Of a stretch of 9,941 bases of DNA, positions 1 to 7,166 are shown one piece after another. How positions within the stretch are numbered: position 1 is the stretch's first letter; every line of letters starts with the position of its first letter. The notes under the pieces are model-generated. The model made no database searches and was not told the origin of the DNA. It worked only from the letters and a program-made list of their open reading frames with translations. The translations under genes were made by a program, and so were the position numbers. Origin of the DNA: an uncultured Phascolarctobacterium sp. (GTDB lineage: Bacteria > Bacillota > Negativicutes > Acidaminococcales > Acidaminococcaceae); assembly GCA_900551335.1 (NCBI GenBank), contig URVO01000034.1:1-9941 (forward strand), written 5' to 3'.

Positions 1-956
1 CGCCTATCAGAGTATCCTCCTTGCCCGTCAGCTCCTTGAAGCTGATTGCTTGCGCAAGGCTGCCAAGGCTCTTCTTGTAGAACAAGAGCTGGGATTTAGT
101 AGCGGAGGAATCACTGACTACCAGATAATCATTGGTCAAAGCCATATCGGTTACAGTGTACATAACGTCCTTATCGTTGCGTCTTTCCTTGCCATACATC
201 CTCTTCTGCTTGCCGTTGGCATCATAAGCAAATGCCAGGCCAACATCGTCATTCTGCACGCGGGCACGACCGCCAACGTAGAAATCGCCATTGGTGTCGG
301 CAACTACCGATTCAGGAATAGCAATCTTATCCTTATCCGCAGCGTCACGCGCTCTGGATTCTTTGCGTACTACGCCAATAGTTTGTCCTACCTTGTAGCC
401 GTCGCGCAGATTAACCTTGTTGATATCGCCCTGCACCATCCAGGTCAGCGCTTTATCCGCAGCGCCCTGAGGAATAACCACCAGATGATTGAATCTGTTC
501 TGTGCCTGGTCAATGCGATTAGTGTCACCATCAAAATAGGTCAGCTTCATCTTTTTATTGTCATAGAAAACGCCCTTTTTATCAGTAGACACCTTGGAGT
601 TGCCCCCCAGATCATCAACTCTGTCGTTGATCAGCATCAGGGCGTCCTTTTCCCATTTCATCTGCACCAGCTTATTCTTAACGTTAGCATAAACCATATA
701 CTTGTCAGCTACGGCTATCCTCATGCCCTTGCTGTAAACATTTTCCAAACGCAGCTTGGCATCATTCTTCAGCGAATACAGCTTATAGGTTTTCGTGCCA
801 ATCTTCAGATCCTTGCTCGGCAGATCCTTCAAGTCCTCAGCAACCGGTTTCGGCTTCGGCGGAGCTGCGTCTCCGCCCTTGTCCGCCGCAGCCAGCGATA
901 AAGCTGCACGCTAATAAGCTTGCCATAATACCCATTGCGATACGTTTTTTCAACAT
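1..956 (-). CDS. Exported protein of unknown function, 3'-truncated by window edge, apparent frameshift in the signal peptide
   Basis: I do not recognise this family. An ATG at 954-956 has a good ribosome binding site (AGGAG at 966-970, nine bases upstream) and begins a typical signal peptide, MLKKRIAMGIMASLL. That frame stops at 837-839 after 39 residues. The long open frame that follows is one base out of register, closed upstream by TAG at 911-913, and runs without a stop from about 910 off the left edge. Joining the frames near 908 by skipping one base gives SLL-AAALSLAAA-DKGG, an ideal signal peptide with an AxA-like cleavage site, followed by a Pro/Lys/Ala-rich stretch (PPKPKP). About 300 mature residues are visible: hydrophilic, rich in Lys, Asp, Val and Tyr, with short alternating strand-like segments that could suit a beta-rich or propeller fold (inference only). 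It is separated from the upstream operon by two terminators. It is either a recent pseudogene or a one-base sequence error; the intact downstream frame favours a recent event or error. Confidence 0.7.
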
Positions 957-1066
957 TACAATCAACTCCTTCTGCTAACCGCCAAGTTTTCTACTTCCTA
1001 TAGAGGTAAAATTTTCGTTTTATCTAAGCTGCGCTTCAACCTTACCTTACACTATCATTTTATCCT

Positions 1067-1114
1067 AAAAAAAGCAAAAACGCCCCACCCAAACGCTAAA
1101 ATTTGGGTAGGACG
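1067..1114 (-). terminator. Second tandem intrinsic terminator after rpsR
   Basis: Read on the minus strand, a 13-bp stem (arms 1102-1114 and 1081-1093, with a few G-U pairs) closes an eight-base loop. It is followed by a T-rich tract, five Ts, GC, then seven Ts (1067-1080). It lies directly behind the first terminator, acts only leftward, and insulates the exported-protein gene from the ribosomal operon. Confidence 0.75.
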
Positions 1115-1115
1115 T

Positions 1116-1145
1116 AAAAAAAGGTTGCCGCAAAATGCGACAACC
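1116..1145 (-). terminator. First intrinsic terminator after rpsR
   Basis: On the minus strand GGTTGTCGCA and TGCGGCAACC form a 10-bp stem with one G-U pair and a three-base loop, followed by seven Ts (1116-1122). It starts 31 bases after the rpsR stop and is the main end of the rpsF-ssb-rpsR transcript. Confidence 0.85.
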
Positions 1146-1175
1146 CTCTTTGTTTGTTTAAAACCGCCGTGCGAA

Positions 1176-1406
1176 TTATTCGCAGGTGAACGGCAGCAAA
1201 GCAACGCAGCGAGCGCGTTTGATTGCTACGGTCAGTTGGCGTTGATGTTTAGCGCAGGTGCCGGAGATACGACGCGGTAAAATTTTACCACGCTCGGTAA
1301 CATAACGGCGCAGCTTTGCTACATCCTTGTAATCGATTTCTTCAACTTTATCAACACAGAAGCTGCAAACTTTTCTTCTGGGTCTTCTGCCTCTTTCACG
1401 TTTCAT
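1176..1406 (-). CDS. rpsR: 30S ribosomal protein bS18
   Basis: Small-subunit ribosomal protein S18, 76 residues, the usual length. It pairs with S6 on the central domain (platform) of 16S rRNA. The family signature is clear: basic N-terminus, [30 protein letters not shown] and the C-terminal [14 protein letters not shown]14-x2-C17 together with C51-x2-H54 looks like an intact zinc-binding set, so this is the Cys-containing (C+) form rather than the zinc-independent form. The ATG is preceded by GGGAGG at a proper distance. It is the last gene of the rpsF-ssb-rpsR operon, 18 bases after ssb, and is followed by two terminators. Confidence 0.97.
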   Translation of the reverse strand: MKRERGRRPRRKVCSFCVDKVEEIDYKDVAKLRRYVTERGKILPRRISGTCAKHQRQLTVAIKRARCVALLPFTCE

Positions 1407-1424
1407 TGCATAACCTCCCTTAAA

Positions 1425-1889
1425 TTAGAATGGAATTTCCTCATCAAAGGGAACCGCGTTGCCGAAAGATTCCATGTTTCCTGCAGGCGCACCAGGCTGT
1501 TGCGGTCTGGGAGCTGCCGGAGCATAGCTCTGGTTTGCACCAGCATTGTTATGCTGAGCACCAGCGAAATCTTTTTTGGATTCAATGAACTCAAAGCGGT
1601 CAGCGATAACTTCCGTTACCCAACGCTTATTGCCATCTTTACCATCATAGCTGCGGATTTGCAGGCGGCCCTCAACGAGCGCACGCTGCCCTTTAGTGAG
1701 ATAGTTGCCACAGGTTTCGCCCTGTTTACCCCAGATAACTACGGGGATAAAATCTGCTTCTCTTTGGCCTTCTTGATTGGCAAAAGGTCTGTCTACTGCA
1801 AGAGTAAACTGGCAAACAACTTTACCTGTAGACGTATAACGTACTTCAGGATCACGAGTTAATCTGCCTAAAAGAATAATCTTATTCAT
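1425..1889 (-). CDS. ssb: Single-stranded DNA-binding protein
   Basis: SSB of 154 residues that coats single-stranded DNA in replication, recombination and repair. Residues 1-105 form the OB fold, opening with the diagnostic MNKIILLGRLTRDPEVRYT, followed by FTLAVDR, FIPVVIWGKQGE and YLTKGQRALVEGRLQ. A Gln/Pro/Ala/Asn-rich flexible linker (about 106-140) leads to the acidic tip DEEIPF, the conserved docking peptide for partner proteins. It lies between rpsF (three-base gap) and rpsR, the standard Bacillota order, and its ribosome binding site AAAGGGTGA lies in the end of rpsF, suggesting coupled translation. As the operon's SSB it is probably the main housekeeping copy. Confidence 0.97.
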   Translation of the reverse strand: MNKIILLGRLTRDPEVRYTSTGKVVCQFTLAVDRPFANQEGQREADFIPVVIWGKQGETCGNYLTKGQRALVEGRLQIRSYDGKDGNKRWVTEVIADRFEFIESKKDFAGAQHNNAGANQSYAPAAPRPQQPGAPAGNMESFGNAVPFDEEIPF

Positions 1890-1892
1890 TGA

Positions 1893-2177
1893 TTATTCAC
1901 CCTTTCTGATAATCATATGGCGCATTACTTCATCGGTAATTTTCATAACACGATCAAGTTCTTTTACAGCAGCGGCTTCAGCCTGGAAGGTTACGAGAAC
2001 GTACAGGCCTTCATTCAGGTCTTGGATCTCATAAGCAAGGCGTCTTTTGCCCCAACGATCGGTTTTTTCTACATTACCACCGTTTGCAGTGATGAGGTTT
2101 TCAAATTTAGCAACAACTGCTTCAAATGCTTCCTCTTCAACGGGTTTAACGATGTACATGACTTCGTATGCTTTCAC
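1893..2177 (-). CDS. rpsF: 30S ribosomal protein bS6
   Basis: Small-subunit ribosomal protein S6, 94 residues, typical for the family. It binds 16S rRNA as a heterodimer with S18, whose gene is in the same operon. Recognisable blocks are YEVMYIVKP at the N-terminus, DRWGKRRLAYEI in the middle, LYVLVTFQA, and a final VMRHMIIRK. The start codon is GTG, not ATG; it is supported by an almost perfect Shine-Dalgarno sequence, AGGAGGTGAT, immediately upstream (2181-2190). First gene of rpsF-ssb-rpsR, with its own strong promoter and a leader that may bind the S6:S18 pair. Confidence 0.97.
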   Translation of the reverse strand: MKAYEVMYIVKPVEEEAFEAVVAKFENLITANGGNVEKTDRWGKRRLAYEIQDLNEGLYVLVTFQAEAAAVKELDRVMKITDEVMRHMIIRKGE

Positions 2178-2247
2178 GAAATCACCTCCTCCTTTGGACT
2201 TTGGCCCCCCTTATCTCGGGAGCAGAAGAAGTATATATAGTATATAC
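2178..2247 (-). promoter_or_regulatory. rpsF mRNA leader, candidate S6:S18-binding element
   Basis: From the predicted start near 2251 the mRNA has a leader of about 70 bases. Its 5' end can fold into an AT-only hairpin (GTATATA/TATATAC, 2231-2247). Then comes a GC hairpin, GCTCCC (2218-2223) with GGGGGC (2204-2209), whose 5' arm continues into CCCGAGA, so a CCG triplet lies at the loop edge. Just after is the Shine-Dalgarno. Known S6:S18 leaders in many bacteria use a conserved CCG next to a helix. The position fits and the triplet is present, but I cannot confirm the full fold by eye. Confidence 0.35.
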
Positions 2248-2257
2248 AAGCTTATTA

Positions 2258-2286
2258 ATTATATCACTCGAAATCTGCTTTTGCAA
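2258..2286 (-). promoter_or_regulatory. Promoter of rpsF-ssb-rpsR
   Basis: On the minus strand -35 TTGCAA (2281-2286), a 17-base spacer and a consensus -10 TATAAT (2258-2263), giving a start near 2251. Near-ideal housekeeping sigma promoter, as expected for a ribosomal protein operon. No convincing intrinsic terminator separates it from the end of ptsI, so some read-through from the fru-pts operon is possible. Confidence 0.85.
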
Positions 2287-2343
2287 GAGTTTTAGAAAAA
2301 TTTTTCTTTACCTTGCAGGAAAATTATTTTTCTCTGTATTTAT

Positions 2344-3963
2344 TTACAGGCTGCGGATTTTTTTACGCAGCGGCAGAATGCTTGCCGGACTCACGGACAG
2401 CTCGTCCATGCCCATCCGTACAAATTCCTTCGTCAGCGAAAGGTCAGCGCCCAGCTCACCGCAGACGCCGCACCAGATGCCTGCGGCATGTGCGCCGGCA
2501 ACGGTCATCTCAATCAGGCGCAGGATAGCCGGATGATGCGCATCAAAGAACGGCTCCAGCCTTTGATTCTGACGGTCAACCGCCAGCGTATATTGGCTCA
2601 AATCATTCGTGCCGATGCTGAAGAAGTCAACCTCCTTCGCCAGCTGGTCGCTGATCAGCGCTGCTGCCGGCGTTTCAATCATGATGCCGACCTCCATCTT
2701 CGGATCGAAGGGCACGCCTGCATATTTCAGCTCGGCCTGCACCTCACGCAAAATTTTACGCGCCTTGCGTACCTCCTCAACGCTGATGATCATCGGGAAC
2801 ATCACCGCCAGCTTGCCATAAGCAGAAGCACGGCAGATAGCACGCAGCTGCGTTGCAAACAGCACCGGTCTGTCCAGACAGATGCGGATAGCGCGATAGC
2901 CCAGTGCCGGATTATCCTCGTGCGGCAGCTCAAAGTAATCAGCCTGCTTGTCCGCGCCAATATCCAGCGTGCGGATAATCACGCGCTTGCCGGCCATTGC
3001 TTCTGCTGCCAGCTTATACTTTTCAAACTGCTGCTCCTCTGTCGGATAATCATTACTTTCCAGATACAGGAATTCGCTACGGAAAAGGCCTACGCCCTCT
3101 GCATCATTAGCCAGCACGCTTGCCAAATCGCCTGTACCGCCGATGTTGGCGTAGACATGCACCTGCTGACCGCCGCCGGTGATGCTCTTCTTGCCCTTGA
3201 GCTCCTCCAGCAGCTTTTTATGCTGTGCGTCCTGCTCTATCTTTGCCTTGATGCGCTCCAGCGTTGCTTCATCAGGATCAATAAAGACCTCGCCGGTGTA
3301 GCCGTCGACAGCCACCAGCTTGCCGTCATATTCCTCGCCAATGCTGCTGCCCGTGCTGACAACCGCCGGAATACCAATCGTGCGTGCAAGAATAGCCGTA
3401 TGCGAGTTCACGCTGCCGGCCGCCGTCACAAAGCCCTGCACACGCGCCTTGTCCAGCTGCACTGTTTCGCTGGGAGCAAGGTCGTCAGCTGCCAGAATAT
3501 AGCTGCCCTCGCCACTCTCCCAACTGCTGCCGCCGTCGCCCAGGCAATCAAGCACCTTGCGCGAAATATCCTTGACATCCGCAGCACGTGCACGCATATA
3601 ATCGTCCTCCATAGAAGAAAAAATCTCAGCAAAGTTAGCCGCCGTCGTCTGCACTGCGTACTCCGCATTGACATGCTGCGTGCGGATAATTCCCTCGATG
3701 GACTCGATATAATCAAGATCCTCCAGCATCATCTGATGAATCTCAAAAATCGCCGCATTATCTCTGCCTACGTCAACAACTGCCTTTTCATAAAGCACTG
3801 CCAGCTTGGCAATCGCCTCCTGACGCGCTGTCTGAAAGCGTGCAGCCTCTGCCTCTGCGTCCAGCACCTTACGACGCTTGACTGCTGCTGCCTCACGATG
3901 TAGCACAGCCAGCGTGCCCAGCGTTACGCCGCCACAAACGCCCTTGCCTTTTAATGAAAGCAT
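2344..3963 (-). CDS. ptsI: Phosphoenolpyruvate-protein phosphotransferase (PTS Enzyme I)
   Basis: Cytoplasmic Enzyme I takes phosphate from phosphoenolpyruvate onto a histidine and passes it to HPr. It has 539 residues, somewhat shorter than the usual 570 or so, but all parts are present. The N-terminal HPr-binding and phosphohistidine part contains GSVNSHTAILAR with the active His188. The C-terminal PEP-binding barrel shows GLFRSEFLY (Arg295), IIRTLDIGADK (Arg331), the signature MIETPAAALISDQ through DFFSIGTNDLSQYTLAVDR, and the catalytic Cys501 in GVCGELGAD. The start ATG follows GAGGTGAT. It lies 32 bases after ptsH and ends the fruRKA-ptsHI run; a separate promoter starts the next operon. 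Identification is secure from the motifs. Confidence 0.97.
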   Translation of the reverse strand: MLSLKGKGVCGGVTLGTLAVLHREAAAVKRRKVLDAEAEAARFQTARQEAIAKLAVLYEKAVVDVGRDNAAIFEIHQMMLEDLDYIESIEGIIRTQHVNAEYAVQTTAANFAEIFSSMEDDYMRARAADVKDISRKVLDCLGDGGSSWESGEGSYILAADDLAPSETVQLDKARVQGFVTAAGSVNSHTAILARTIGIPAVVSTGSSIGEEYDGKLVAVDGYTGEVFIDPDEATLERIKAKIEQDAQHKKLLEELKGKKSITGGGQQVHVYANIGGTGDLASVLANDAEGVGLFRSEFLYLESNDYPTEEQQFEKYKLAAEAMAGKRVIIRTLDIGADKQADYFELPHEDNPALGYRAIRICLDRPVLFATQLRAICRASAYGKLAVMFPMIISVEEVRKARKILREVQAELKYAGVPFDPKMEVGIMIETPAAALISDQLAKEVDFFSIGTNDLSQYTLAVDRQNQRLEPFFDAHHPAILRLIEMTVAGAHAAGIWCGVCGELGADLSLTKEFVRMGMDELSVSPASILPLRKKIRSL

Positions 3964-3995
3964 TTTATCACCTCGCGAAAAATTCCTCTGTCTGA

Positions 3996-4253
3996 TTACA
4001 GATTTGCCTTAAAGAAGGCCTCCAGTGCTGCAGCTGCAGCTTCCTCGTCTGCGCCCTCACAGGTAATAGTAACCTCTTCGCCCTTTTTAACGCCCAAGGC
4101 CATAACGCCAAAGATGCGCTTCAGATCGCCCTTTTTCGCACCCTTAGCAATGGTCGTGCTGCAAGCAAACTTGGCAGCCTCCTTAACGAGCAGGCCTGCC
4201 GGACGAGCATGGATACCAGCTGCATCAGTAATAACATATGTGAATTGTTTCAT
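3996..4253 (-). CDS. ptsH: Phosphocarrier protein HPr, lacking regulatory Ser46
   Basis: HPr relays phosphate from Enzyme I to EIIA domains. The right start is the ATG at 4251-4253, giving 85 residues. A further in-frame ATG at 4266-4268 overlaps the Shine-Dalgarno GGAGGA (4261-4266) and can be discounted. With this start the active histidine in GIHARPA is exactly His15, with Arg17 beside it. The second landmark, usually LKSIMGVMSLG with Ser46, here reads LKRIFGVMALG: position 46 is Arg (codon CGC) in an otherwise conserved helix. In Bacillota Ser46 is the target of HPr kinase and the basis of CcpA co-repression, so this HPr should not be controlled that way. It follows fruA after 81 bases and precedes ptsI by 32, in the fru operon. 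Confidence 0.96.
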   Translation of the reverse strand: MKQFTYVITDAAGIHARPAGLLVKEAAKFACSTTIAKGAKKGDLKRIFGVMALGVKKGEEVTITCEGADEEAAAAALEAFFKANL

Positions 4254-4260
4254 TTTCAGT

Positions 4261-4266
4261 TCCTCC
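4261..4266 (-). promoter_or_regulatory. Ribosome binding site that fixes the ptsH start
   Basis: GGAGGA on the minus strand lies seven bases before the ATG at 4251-4253. It overlaps the alternative upstream ATG at 4266-4268, which therefore cannot use it, and it places the active histidine at residue 15. Confidence 0.85.
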
Positions 4267-4334
4267 ATTCCGCTAATGAAAATAATCTACCGCTAAATCC
4301 TAAAAATCCTGTTTTTTTATTTTTTCTCTATCTA

Positions 4335-6230
4335 TTATTCTTTCACGCTCTTTTTAACAAACCCCATCAGCACTGCTGCCACAACACTGCCGGCAGCCAG
4401 AGCCACAAAATACATCGGCCAGTTCTGCACTACGCCAAACACAAACACACCACCGTGCGGTGCAGGCACACTGCAGCCAAAGGCCATAGACAAGGCACCT
4501 GCCATCGCGCTGCCCAACGCACAGGTCGGGATAACGCGCAGCGGATCACTTGCCGCAAAGGGAATTGCACCCTCCGTAATAAAGGACAAGCCCATAATAA
4601 AGTTAGTCAAACCGGACTGACGCTCCTTAGCTGTAAACTTGTCACTAAACAGCAGCGTACTCAGCGCAATCGCAATCGGCGGTACCATGCCGCCAATCAT
4701 AACTGCCGCCATAATCTCGCTGCTTACAGCACTGCCGTCGGCCGCAGCCAAGGAAGCAGTACCAAAAACATAGGCTGCCTTGTTCAGCGGGCCGCCGAAG
4801 TCAATCGACATCATGCCGCCCAGCACAAAGCCCAAAAGCACCTTGCTCGTCGTGCTCATGCCTGCCAGCGCTCCTGCCAGCCATTGGTTGAAGGCTGCAG
4901 TCGGCGGATTGATAACGTAGGTCATCAAAACGCCCATAATCAAAAGGCCCAGCACCGGATACAGCAGAATCGGCTTGAGTCCCTCCAGACTGTCAGGCAG
5001 CACACCCAGTACCTTGCGCAGTGCCAGAATCAAATAGCCGCCGAGGAAGCCTGCAAACAGCGCACCAAAGAAGCCGCTGCCGCCGGACGCTGCCAAAAAG
5101 CCGCCCACGATGCCCAGCATCAGCGCCGGACGCTCGCCAATACTCATAGCGATATAGCCTGCCAGAATCGGCATCATCATGCTGAACGCCAGACCGCCGA
5201 TATTCTTGAAGAAGGCTGCCAGCGGCGTTCCGCTGCCAAACTTCGCCGTACCGGCAAACTCCATATCAAACATAAAGGCCAGCGCAATGAGAATGCCGCC
5301 GCCGATAACGAAGGGCAGCATATGCGAAACGCCATTCATCAGATGCTTATAGATTTGTCTCCCCAGACTTTCCTTAGCCTCCGCAGCTTCGCCTTCGGCT
5401 TCGCTGCCGCCCTTGCCTGCATAAGCAGGAACCTTGCCGCTCAAAATCTCCTCAATCAATTCTTTAGGCTTGTTAATGCCATCAGCCACCTTCACGAAAA
5501 TAACAGGCTTGCCTGCGAAACGCTCTACAGGAACATTTTTATCCGCAGCCACAATAATGCCCTCGGCTTCTTCTATCTCTTTAGCCGTCAGCTTATTTTT
5601 TACGCCGCCGCTGCCATTCGTTTCGACCTTCATAGCAACGCCCAGCTTGCCTGCCATTTCCTGTAATGCCTCTGCCGCCATATAGGTATGCGCGATACCA
5701 GTCGGGCAGGCAGTCACAGCCAGCACCTTGCGCTGCGCCTGCGGCGCAGCCGCTTCGTTCTCGTCCTCAAACTTTTCGTTTTCATATTTATCTATAACGG
5801 ACAAGAACTCCTTAGCGCTGCCTGCCTTCAGCAGCTCGCTGCGAAAATCATCATTCATCAGCAGCATGCTCAGATGGCTCAAAACATCAAGATGTACATT
5901 ATCCTCAGTATCAGGCGCAGCAATCAGGAAAAACAGCTTTGCCGGCTCGCCGTCAAGGCTGTCAAAATCCACGCCGTCCTGCACCAGCATTGCTGCCAGT
6001 CCCGGAGCCTTAACCGCACTCGTCTTGGCATGAGGAATAGCAATGCCCTCGCCAATGCCGGTGCTGCCCTCCTCCTCACGGCGCAGCACGCAGGCCTTAT
6101 ATTCTTCCTTATCTGCTATGTTGCCGCCGCGCTCCATGAGCGTAATCAAATGCTCCAGCGCCGCCGCCTTATCCTGCGGCTTAGCCTTGAGGTCTATGCT
6201 TTCTACCTTCAACAAATCAACTATTTTCAT
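4335..6230 (-). CDS. fruA: PTS fructose transporter subunit EIIABC
   Basis: Membrane permease that imports fructose and phosphorylates it to fructose 1-phosphate. Of 631 residues, about 1-150 are the EIIA domain with the phosphorylated His67 in GIAIPHAKT. About 168-265 are EIIB, with the phosphocysteine Cys175 in ACPTGIAHTYMAAE. An acidic Ala/Glu/Gly linker (about 270-288) follows. From 290 to the end is EIIC, with many hydrophobic spans and the characteristic GGPLNKAAY, FITEGAIPFAASDP and APHGGVF motifs. A-B-C order and length match the usual FruA. It is 18 bases after fruK, so co-transcribed, and is followed by ptsH and ptsI, which supply its phosphate. The specificity call rests on family resemblance and the fruK/fruR neighbours. 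Confidence 0.96.
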   Translation of the reverse strand: MKIVDLLKVESIDLKAKPQDKAAALEHLITLMERGGNIADKEEYKACVLRREEEGSTGIGEGIAIPHAKTSAVKAPGLAAMLVQDGVDFDSLDGEPAKLFFLIAAPDTEDNVHLDVLSHLSMLLMNDDFRSELLKAGSAKEFLSVIDKYENEKFEDENEAAAPQAQRKVLAVTACPTGIAHTYMAAEALQEMAGKLGVAMKVETNGSGGVKNKLTAKEIEEAEGIIVAADKNVPVERFAGKPVIFVKVADGINKPKELIEEILSGKVPAYAGKGGSEAEGEAAEAKESLGRQIYKHLMNGVSHMLPFVIGGGILIALAFMFDMEFAGTAKFGSGTPLAAFFKNIGGLAFSMMMPILAGYIAMSIGERPALMLGIVGGFLAASGGSGFFGALFAGFLGGYLILALRKVLGVLPDSLEGLKPILLYPVLGLLIMGVLMTYVINPPTAAFNQWLAGALAGMSTTSKVLLGFVLGGMMSIDFGGPLNKAAYVFGTASLAAADGSAVSSEIMAAVMIGGMVPPIAIALSTLLFSDKFTAKERQSGLTNFIMGLSFITEGAIPFAASDPLRVIPTCALGSAMAGALSMAFGCSVPAPHGGVFVFGVVQNWPMYFVALAAGSVVAAVLMGFVKKSVKE

Positions 6231-6248
6231 CTTCCCTGAATCCTTTCT

Positions 6249-7166
6249 TTATTTACCCGTTGTACCGGACACCAAAATTTTCTCAACATCCTCACGCGTT
6301 GCCAGCCAAGCCTTAAACGCACTCGCACTGCCTGCTGCTACCCCTAAGCGCAGCGCTGCATCATAATCCTGCGTCTGCAGATAGCCTGCCAAAAAGCCTG
6401 CCACCATGCTGTCGCCGGCGCCTACGGAATTAACCAGCGTGCCCTTAGGTGATGCCTGCTTGTGCATCTTGCCGTTTTCATCCAGCAGCAGAGCTCCGTT
6501 CGCCCCTCGCGAAACAAGTACATTCCGTGCTCCCTGCTGCTGCAGCCTCTGCGCTGCCGCGAGGATCTCTTCCTCTGTCAGCAGCGGTCCGCGTCCGAAG
6601 AACTCTCCCAGCTCCTCATGATTCGGCTTGATTAAAAATGGTCTGTATTTCAGCACCTTCAGCAGCAAATCACCCGTTGCATCCACCACAACCCTCGTGC
6701 CGACAGGCTGCAGCAGCTCCAGGATCTGCTCATAGATGTTGTCCGGCAGCGAAGCAGGAATGCTGCCTGCCAAAACCAGCACATCGTCCTGCGTCAGACG
6801 GCGCAGCTTATTAAACAGCGCCGCAAGCTCCGCCTCGCTCAGCTGCGGCCCTTGGCCGTTTAGTGCTGTCTCCGCGCTCGAAATAATCTTCGTATTGATA
6901 CGCGAATAGCCTGCCTTGGCAGCGATAAAATCGCAACGGCAGCCAGCCTCCTGCAGCAGGCGTTCAATCTCCGCGCCGCTAAAGCCAGCCGTAAAGCCCA
7001 GCGCCACCGAAGGCAGCCCAAGGTTTTGCAGCACCAGCGAAACATTGATGCCCTTGCCGCCCGGATAAATGCTTTCTGCACGGGTGCGGTTAATCTCGCC
7101 CACAGCGAAATCATCAACCTGCACCACATAATCCAGCGAAGGGTTAAAAGTTACGGTATAAATCAA
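6249..7166 (-). CDS. fruK: 1-phosphofructokinase
   Basis: PfkB-family kinase that turns fructose 1-phosphate, the product of FruA, into fructose 1,6-bisphosphate. I set the start at TTG (7164-7166), giving 305 residues beginning (M)IYTVTFNPSLDYVV, the family N-terminus. The open frame extends upstream to 7310, but that part is the fruR coding region read in another frame. A strong GGAGGTGAT (7173-7181) serves the TTG. PfkB signatures are YPGGKGINVS (34-43), IKPNHEEL (179-186) and SVGAGDSMVAGF with the catalytic base Asp252. The TTG overlaps the TGA of fruR (TTGA), a classic sign of translational coupling, and fruA follows after 18 bases. Confidence 0.95.
   Translation of the reverse strand: MIYTVTFNPSLDYVVQVDDFAVGEINRTRAESIYPGGKGINVSLVLQNLGLPSVALGFTAGFSGAEIERLLQEAGCRCDFIAAKAGYSRINTKIISSAETALNGQGPQLSEAELAALFNKLRRLTQDDVLVLAGSIPASLPDNIYEQILELLQPVGTRVVVDATGDLLLKVLKYRPFLIKPNHEELGEFFGRGPLLTEEEILAAAQRLQQQGARNVLVSRGANGALLLDENGKMHKQASPKGTLVNSVGAGDSMVAGFLAGYLQTQDYDAALRLGVAAGSASAFKAWLATREDVEKILVSGTTGK

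Noticed and set aside
50..901. A 283-codon open frame on the plus strand opposite the exported protein
   Set aside because: Its translation is Ile/Leu-rich without domain pattern. The minus strand has signal peptide, ribosome binding site and a coherent hydrophilic protein, so the latter is the gene.
957..1066. Promoter for the exported-protein gene
   Set aside because: Only weak matches were seen (for example TTGAAG with a poor GAAAAT 17 bases on), not enough to call, although a promoter must exist after the tandem terminators.
2488..3903. A 471-codon open frame on the plus strand
   Set aside because: It lies wholly antisense to ptsI, has no family motif or ribosome binding site, and is rich in Leu, Arg, Cys and His as expected from reading such codons backward.
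4254..4334. Gap between fruA and ptsH as an independent ptsHI promoter or terminator
   Set aside because: I found only AT-rich sequence with short repeats (TAGCGG twice, AGGATTT twice), no stable hairpin with T tract and no convincing -35/-10 pair.
4209..5666. A 485-codon open frame on the plus strand
   Set aside because: Antisense to fruA and ptsH; Gln/His/Arg-rich sequence with no recognisable domain. Long antisense frames recur here owing to codon use (Ala, Gly and Leu codons rarely give antisense stops).
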